From Nageia nagi (lineage: Eukaryota > Pinophyta): a DNA stretch of 64,000 nt. The notes beneath the pieces were generated by a model that was given only the letters and a program-made list of their open reading frames with translations, did not search any database and was not told where the DNA came from. Each line of letters starts with the position of its first letter. Within the stretch, counting starts at the first letter, position 1. A program made the translations under genes and the position numbers. Shown piece by piece: positions 57,717 to 64,000 of the stretch. The DNA is taken from contig JBITNC010000001.1 of the NCBI GenBank assembly GCA_050084985.1, positions 146,320,001-146,384,000 on the forward strand, in the 5' to 3' direction.

Positions 57717-58191
57717 AAGTAAGACACCACATTTGGGAATAGCCATGAGAATATTAAAAAAATTTCTCAAAATAACCTTGAATTGGTCAAGAAAATCAAA
57801 AAAGATAAAATGTGATGTATCATTGTTACAGGAGATCATATTGAAATACCATTGTCGGGACAAAGGACAACACCATCAAAACTCATATACTAAAGAGGGC
57901 TTATATAGTACATGTGCACTTAGACATGCAAAATGACATAATAGAAATGTCATGCAACTGTCACACAAGCTCAACACATTTTCATAGCAAAAATAGTCAC
58001 TTCTGAAGTATATTCAAATTTATTTTCAAAACTACATCAAATGTAAAATGAAAACACATTTTATCATAATTTGATAAATCAAAATTTTGATTCATCTAAG
58101 AAATTGAGTCAAAACTTATATCATAAAAAAGCAACAAAGCTTCTCATTCTATATTTTTGAATTCATCAACCGCATTTTTGGTTGATAATTC

Positions 58192-58205
58192 AAAAAAAGG
58201 CAAAA
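58192..58205 (+). other. E3 polypurine tract, with adjacent hairpin at 58165-58186
   Basis: AAAAAAAGGCAAAA lies before TGTAGACACC. The preceding ATCAACC/GGTTGAT hairpin corresponds to the one in E4. Confidence 0.78.
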
Positions 58206-59053
58206 TGTAGACACCTAAAATTGTCCCTTTTTTAACTAGTAAACATTGAAATAATCATAACTCTTCGTGACAATATAAAATAGGTTTAAAAACCATATTA
58301 TTGGATAGCTCCCATCGAGTACATGCAAAATGGGTAGTCACATGACTCTTTTTAGGTAAAATTGGCTTTTTGGCGATCATTTTAATATTGTTACTAAATT
58401 GAAAACCAATTGCTAGCAACCCAAAATAGTCGCTGGTGTTTTGAGGTGATTGCCAGCATTCACCTAGTAATCATCGACGACTCTGTAATAGCCGAACAAG
58501 AAACCAAAATAGCAAGAGAAAGTTGAAATGTTTCATTCTTCCAAGATGATGTGGATAGAGGGGGTCAGTTATGACCTACGATGGCTTTTCACTTCCCCTT
58601 ACCAGCCTTGGAACATCTCACCCAAAATCTATAAGTACAAGCCAATACAAAGCAATAGTGAGAGGATCTTGACCCATTTTTGAAGTAGGGTAATGCTGCC
58701 AAAATCTTGTGAGCTCATACCTTTTATTGTTTTATGTTAGCTTCAATTTAATACATGTCATACATAGATGCTTTGATGTTACTATCTTTTGCATGTGTGT
58801 AGGATTTACAGGTTGTCCATATCAAGGAGAGAAGCAAGCAAATCAAAAACAATGAAGATCTAATACCTTCATTTTGGCAAATGGCATTTGTAAAAGTCAT
58901 TTCCAAGTGCAAATTGTAGTTTGAGCTGAAAATCAATATCAATTTATAATTACAACATTTCTACCTATTTTACATAATTTGAGGTTCAATGAAGATTTAA
59001 GAATAATTGCATTTCATGTTATTCTACATTCTAGCTCTATTTTCACTGCAACA
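58206..59053 (+). repeat. E3 3' LTR
   Basis: Begins TGTAGACACC and ends GCAACA, 848 bp, followed by the ATACT target duplication. Confidence 0.95.
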
Positions 59054-61625
59054 ATACTGTACAACAAAACTCCATAATTCTAACCTATTTCAAAATGTGA
59101 AATAATTTGAATTCGTATTGTTATATAAAATATTTGATGTTGTGATGGGAGTTGCAAGTGCAAATAATACTATCAAGGAATAAATTCACATTGATTATGG
59201 AAAATTTTCATGTTAGTATTTTACAAATCTAATTTTTTATTACATAGTGAATAATGAAAACACAAGTAGTTGATATTGAGTGTTATGGCATACAATCTTA
59301 TTTTCAAGGAAAGTATTATGATTGCATATAATATTCTTAAGGAATAAATCCATGTTTTGTAATTTCCTTTTTTATTACATATGCAATAATGAAATCCCAA
59401 AGTAGTTGATATTGGTTGTTAAAGTTTAGCAGCTTATCATATCTTCAAATGAGTTGGTAGAGGAATATCATTAGAGCTAATTAATTAGATTAGCTATTTA
59501 ATTTATTTAAAAATATATTAGTAGTATTCATTTGAAGGTATATATTTGAGAAGAAATTATCCTCCACTTAAATTATAGATATACTTTGAGCATATATTCA
59601 TTTTGTATGGTGATGTTTAGTTTTTAATTTAAGATATATTCTTTATGAATAAGAGTGAATTTGGCTAGAGGATAAAAGTAATTTTTATTTTATGATTGTA
59701 ATGATGACATAAAAATAGATATTTTTTATATATGCATATTTCATTATCTTTTTATAAGATAATGTTAAAGTTTATTTTTTACTTTTAAACATTTCAATAT
59801 TTAATTAAATTTTATTCATCAAACATATAATTTTTATGTAAGAAAATGTTAAAATACACATCAAGTTATTTGAATGTGACTTATAAAACTTAATCAGTCA
59901 ATAAATCAATGATAAAATTAATAAATTGAATGTTACCTTTTTTAAGATATTATTAATCCATGGGCTTAGGTTTTTCATTTTCATCTTTGTTATTCAAAAT
60001 TTAGTTTTGTATCTTTAATACCAATAGGCATTTCTTGGCTACAATAAGGGTGGAATGAAGACCCAAAATATCACATGAGTTAAATATCAGCTTAAATATT
60101 TAAAAAAAAATGGATCAAATTTATTATTTAAAGAAAAAATAGTTGACTACAAAAACATAATTTTCAAAATATATAAATAACACATTTTGTAATAAAAGTA
60201 TATAAAATACATATAAAATATAATAAATTATAAATCTATAATGATTTAATTATATCATTTCTTGATATTTCTATATACAAGATAGGCACCCCATAAATGA
60301 TATCTCTTGGGTATTTTATTGATATATAAGGGAGTACATTAAAGAAAGTTACTTTATTAGTTATATCAAAAGGTAAACATATTTTATCATCAACAAATTC
60401 AACTACTAAATAGTATACTACATGAGAGAAACCACCTAGTTTAGTGGGCATAGGTGCTCTCATTCAAGTGCCTCCTTCTTTAAAAGTCTTGACTTATCAC
60501 AACCTACTTCACTAGCTTTTATAGATAGAGAGGGGATAAAGATATCCATTGAAAATAAAAAATATAAGATTCTTTAGAGATCAAGAGGATCATTAAAGAG
60601 CATACTTAGGGATCTTTAGGATTTTAGTAATGATAAAGATAAGATCAATGAAAATTTCAATCATATTCCATTTGATATTAGGAGAGACTTTTTAATGAGA
60701 TTGATAGAGTGTTCTCCTTATGGATGACCCCTCATTATCACGCAACATATCTTCCACTATTTGTATTTATCTGAAAAGTAATTGTAGTTGAAAATTATGA
60801 TCATAATTATTTTTCCATTTACTTATAGATGCTTTATCCATGATTGAGGTAACTATCTCAAATATCTTTCAAAAATAATGGATATGAGTTTCAAATATTT
60901 ATTTGAGCCTTGAAAAATACTCAACAATGTTATAACTCATAAGATCAAGATTTATTAAAAAATAAATCTCATGTCATCAATTTACTATATTCTACATATC
61001 ACATATCCTCTTGAAAAAATAATAAATTAGATTCATTTAATCTATTTAAATTATTGAATTTAATAGAATCTATTGCATGTATTGTGAATGAATTTTTATT
61101 CTACTATACAATTTCAATTGGTACAAGAAAGAGAAGAGGATAATGTTAAAAAAATCTTCTTATGTTCAAGCTTTGTATGAATTTTGCCATAGACTTTTAT
61201 GTTCCTAATTTTCCCTAAATTATCATGTGGAGTGGTGGAAATTTTGTTCTTTATCATAATTCCTAATAATTATATATAATACATAAGCTATCATTATGGT
61301 ATTTCAAAGTGCATCATATTTTGATATTAGTTTTTTATTGTAAATCATCATGTTTATAATTCATTTACATTTCTCTTCTATATTCTTTATATGATGTTCA
61401 TATATAAGCATATATATAAGTTTGATAGCAATTATGAAACCTCATTATGATTTTGTATTCCTTTTTAGTGACATTTTCATATAGTTTTTTGAATACTATT
61501 TCTATCATTATACTTATTATAATGTTAATATCCTCAACTATGGTTTTGTTCTTTGCATGCCAAGGATTGTAGTAGGGTAAAAAAACTTTTTTTCTTGATA
61601 CTTTTTTCATTATTTTCTATTTATC
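59054..61625. repeat. host tandem duplication, copy B (right part)
   Basis: Parallels 6870-9291 and 15015-15075 in order. It includes the uninterrupted E1 target (ATATCCTCAACTATGGTTTT then GTTCTTTGCATGCC at about 61530-61565). A minus-strand open stretch (60463-60236, MRAPMPTKLGGFSH) has an in-register relative in copy A near 7700 (MRAPIPMKLGGLSY), but I do not recognise it. No convincing gene. Confidence 0.75.
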
Positions 61626-62319
61626 TTACTCTAGTCATATATGATTTGTATTTTAAAAATTTAAACAAATAAATATCATTAGTTATTTCAATTGTAACAA
61701 AATATTGTTAAAAGAATATATATATATAAGATGAAAAACTTTTTTTGTACTTTCCACATTTTAAATATTAATTATCCTTTAAATACAACCTTAAATGTTC
61801 TTGAAGTTTCCATATTTTAAAAAAATAAAATACATAATTTTTAATCATACATGTTTCCTTCAATTCTCATCGATCAACCTTTTATTAACATGTATATTTA
61901 TTTGAATTATTCTAATAATAGATTTTCCATTAACATTGTAGTATTCATTTAAATATTTTCATATTTATAAAATAAATTTTGAATAGTTGAAAAATTATAA
62001 ATTTATCTATTTATTTCATTCAACTTTAATGCATTTTTTTAATTATAACTTGTATGTGTCTATCATAGAATGCATTTAGATTTGAACTCATTTGGCATAT
62101 TGATCATTTATTCTAAGGGAGCCAACTCAGGTAGATTTGAATGATTATAAATACATAGTTGATTGATTAAAGCTCATGAGGGACCTTGTAGCTATTAAGA
62201 GACAAGTTCATTTACATTCATAAGGGATCAATGTGTTTAACCTCATTTCCCCTAGAAAAGTTAAAAAATGGAGAAAGCCAACAATGGATTATTAATTATC
62301 AAATACATTCTACTTCTCT
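61626..62319. other. AT-rich sequence, nothing recognised
   Basis: High AT content, frequent stops and no repeat partner seen in the window. Confidence 0.5.
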
Positions 62320-64000
62320 TTGTTAGGATTTTTCTATTATTTAGAAATAATATTCAATAATAAATCAATTTAGATTTATAGAAGAAACTTAAATAATAAT
62401 AATCAAAAGAAATGACACAAGATGTTTGTATAGTATATAATAAGTTTTCCTAGTGAGGTCTACATTCCTAAAGAATAATTTAATCCAATTAAGTCATCCA
62501 GAGACTAGAGGAAATCACCAACAACACTATTTTATACACATTATCTTAATAAATCAATAAGAAATTTCCTAGTACACACTATTTCTCAAAATTGAATTAT
62601 AAAAAATGCAAAATTAAACAACTATACATTCTATCTTGGAATTACATTCTATCTACTTCTCATCACATTTCCACTTGAAAACTAAATCAATGTTCCTAAT
62701 AAACAACTAGGAATTGAATAATTCTATGCTTCATCTCATTCCATGAGACCAAATAAAGTTCAGGAATATCTCAACTTCTCCTTCCACATCACCTTGGTAA
62801 ACATGTCTATTAGATTATGTGGTGTATGAATTTTGCTAAGCTTTCAAGATCCATTTATTACAATTGATTGAATGAAATGATATCTTAGTTTTATATGCTT
62901 AGTTCTCAAATAAAATTTTGAGTTCTTAACACATTGTATAAAACTCTAGCTATGACTCAATAATTTGCTTTTGTCTTGCTTCTTCCCTAACTCTTTCATC
63001 AATCTTTGAAGCCATATAAACTCCTTGCATGCTTTAGTAATGGCCATAAAGTCTTAAACCTATGATTGAAAGTGCAACTACCTATTGTAGTTTGGAGATT
63101 CCACTAATCATTATTCCACCTATAGTACATACATATCTTGTTTGGCTATTTTCATCTTCTATATCACCTAGCATATCTCAATCAATATACCCTTATAGAA
63201 AAATATAATATCCTTAAAAGTTTAAATAATAATTTGAGGTTCCTCTAAATTACATAAATATCTATTTAATCACATACCAATGAGCCTTACCAAGACTATT
63301 CATAAACCTACTTGCACCACTCCCACTACTTCTTCTATATAAGGCCTCGTATAGACCATAGCATACATAAAGCTCCCCTTATGAAAGCATAGGGAACATT
63401 GGCCATATGGTCAAGTTCCTTATGTATCTTAGGACATAAATATTTGGTGAGCTTGAAGTAATTTACCAAAGGTTGAGCAACTAGGTCAACATGCTTCATG
63501 TTAAACCTCTTCATAACATTTGCAACATACTCATCTTAATATAACTTCATTACATGATTTTTCCTATCTAGATTATTTTTCATCCCAAGGTTTTACTTGG
63601 CCTATCCCAAATCCTTCATACCAAATATATTTCTCACCTATTTTTTTAGCATGTTCATATCATGCATTCTTATTATTGGAACCAACATATTATCCAATAT
63701 TTTTAAAATAAACATAATTATCACTTCCACACCTCATGAAATCTTATTCACACATAAAATTATCAAACTTCAAATAGTAGTACCTAGGAACCTACTTAAG
63801 GCCATACATACTCTTTTTAATTTTCACATAATATTCTTTGTGCCTATAACCTCCTACTCCTTTGGTCATTGCATATAAATTTTCTCTTCTATATCTCCAT
63901 TAAGGAAAGTTATCTTGAAATCAATTTATCTAGGTACAAGTACAATATAGCAACCAAACTCAAAATAATTCAAATAAAAGTCATTTTTATAATATGGAAA
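62320..64000 (-). mobile_element. decayed Ty1/copia retrotransposon, minus strand, runs off the right edge
   Basis: Reading the minus strand from 64000 downward gives the order RT, RNase H, end of pol. 62320-62700 may be the LTR: plus-strand TGTTAGGA at about 62321 would be the complement of an LTR end, but no second LTR lies in the window, so this is weak. Confidence 0.75.
62700..64000 (-). pseudogene. Ty1/copia reverse transcriptase-RNase H remnant
   Basis: Minus-strand fragments in shifting frames, in the order expected for copia pol: FKITFLNGDIEEKIYM (about 63930-63880, the RT segment normally VKTAFLNG), NVMKRFNMKHVDLV and PLVNYFKL (about 63520-63440), MANVPYAF plus YAMVYTR (about 63400-63350), GYID-stop-DMLGDIED (about 63195-63160, RNase H start), DFMAITKACKEFIWLQRLMK (about 63055-62995), RTKHIKLRYHFIQSIV (about 62905-62860) and DMFTKVMWKEKLRYS (about 62810-62770, the usual end of pol). 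No frame is intact. Confidence 0.85.

Larger units (their letters stand above)
15304..59053 (+). mobile_element. E3: Tat-like Ty3/gypsy LTR retrotransposon (outer host of the nest)
   Basis: The LTRs at 15304-16151 and 58206-59053 are both 848 bp and are flanked by perfect ATACT duplications (15299-15303 and 59054-59058). Removing the element restores the paralogous copy A sequence around GATGAAA. Its 5' leader is interrupted at 16967-43135 by E4. The element's own length is about 17.6 kb. It carries gag, protease, RT, RNase H, archaeal-type RNase H, integrase, an extra sense ORF and an antisense plant-mobile-domain gene. Dual RNase H and an antisense PMD ORF are described for the plant Tat/Ogre group. 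All genes are interrupted by stops or small indels. Confidence 0.93.

Noticed and set aside
60236-60463. 75-aa minus-strand open frame with a relative in copy A
   Set aside because: The similarity follows from the host duplication, the frame is short and copy A breaks after about 25 codons; no domain recognised.

Overview
The window is a repeat-dominated piece of a plant nuclear genome. Almost all of it is LTR retrotransposon, with only a fragmentary host gene on the left. A seed plant with a large AT-rich genome, possibly a gymnosperm, fits the very large Ty3/gypsy elements of Tat type (dual RNase H, antisense plant-mobile-domain gene). That placement is inference; nothing in the window fixes the species. 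There is no rRNA, tRNA gene or CRISPR array, and no intact protein-coding host gene was recognised.

Layout. 1-5400: AT-rich host sequence with a (TA)n microsatellite and a degenerate tandem repeat. 5583-6740 (minus): remnant or divergent copy of an F-box-type gene (C-terminal kelch/FBA-like region). From about 6740 a host segment is duplicated in tandem: copy A is 6740-9291 plus 15010-15075, and copy B is 15076-15303 plus 59054-61625. Copy A is split by E1, a decayed chromovirus-like Ty3/gypsy element (9292-15009). Copy B is split by a Russian-doll nest: E3 (15304-59053, Tat-like, TSD ATACT) contains E4 (16967-43135, Tat-like sister of E3, TSD AAATT/AAATG), which contains E2 (18738-25849, GC-richer chromovirus, TSD GTAAG). 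61626-62300 is plain AT-rich sequence, and 62320-64000 (minus) is a decayed Ty1/copia element running off the window.

E3 and E4 share one plan: LTR, primer-binding-like site, leader with repeated hairpins, coiled-coil gag with zinc knuckle, protease, G-patch-like spacer, RT, RNase H, a second archaeal-type RNase H, integrase, an extra sense ORF with an internal duplication, a conserved hairpin block, an antisense intron-containing plant-mobile-domain (PMD) gene, a hairpin, polypurine tract and LTR. Both are broken by stops and frameshifts. Stripped of inserts they are about 17.6 kb (E3) and 19.1 kb (E4).

The most unusual signals are: (i) E2 carries a third LTR joined tail-to-tail, and the whole composite sits between one perfect 5-bp target duplication; (ii) arrays of a short motif at 20-21-bp spacing recur in LTR, leader, antisense intron and 3' region of both Tat-like elements, with a different sequence version in each; (iii) the antisense PMD gene has a 17-codon first exon and a phase-0 intron at the same place in both elements; (iv) the sense ORF downstream of integrase consists of two copies of one domain and matches no family I recognise.
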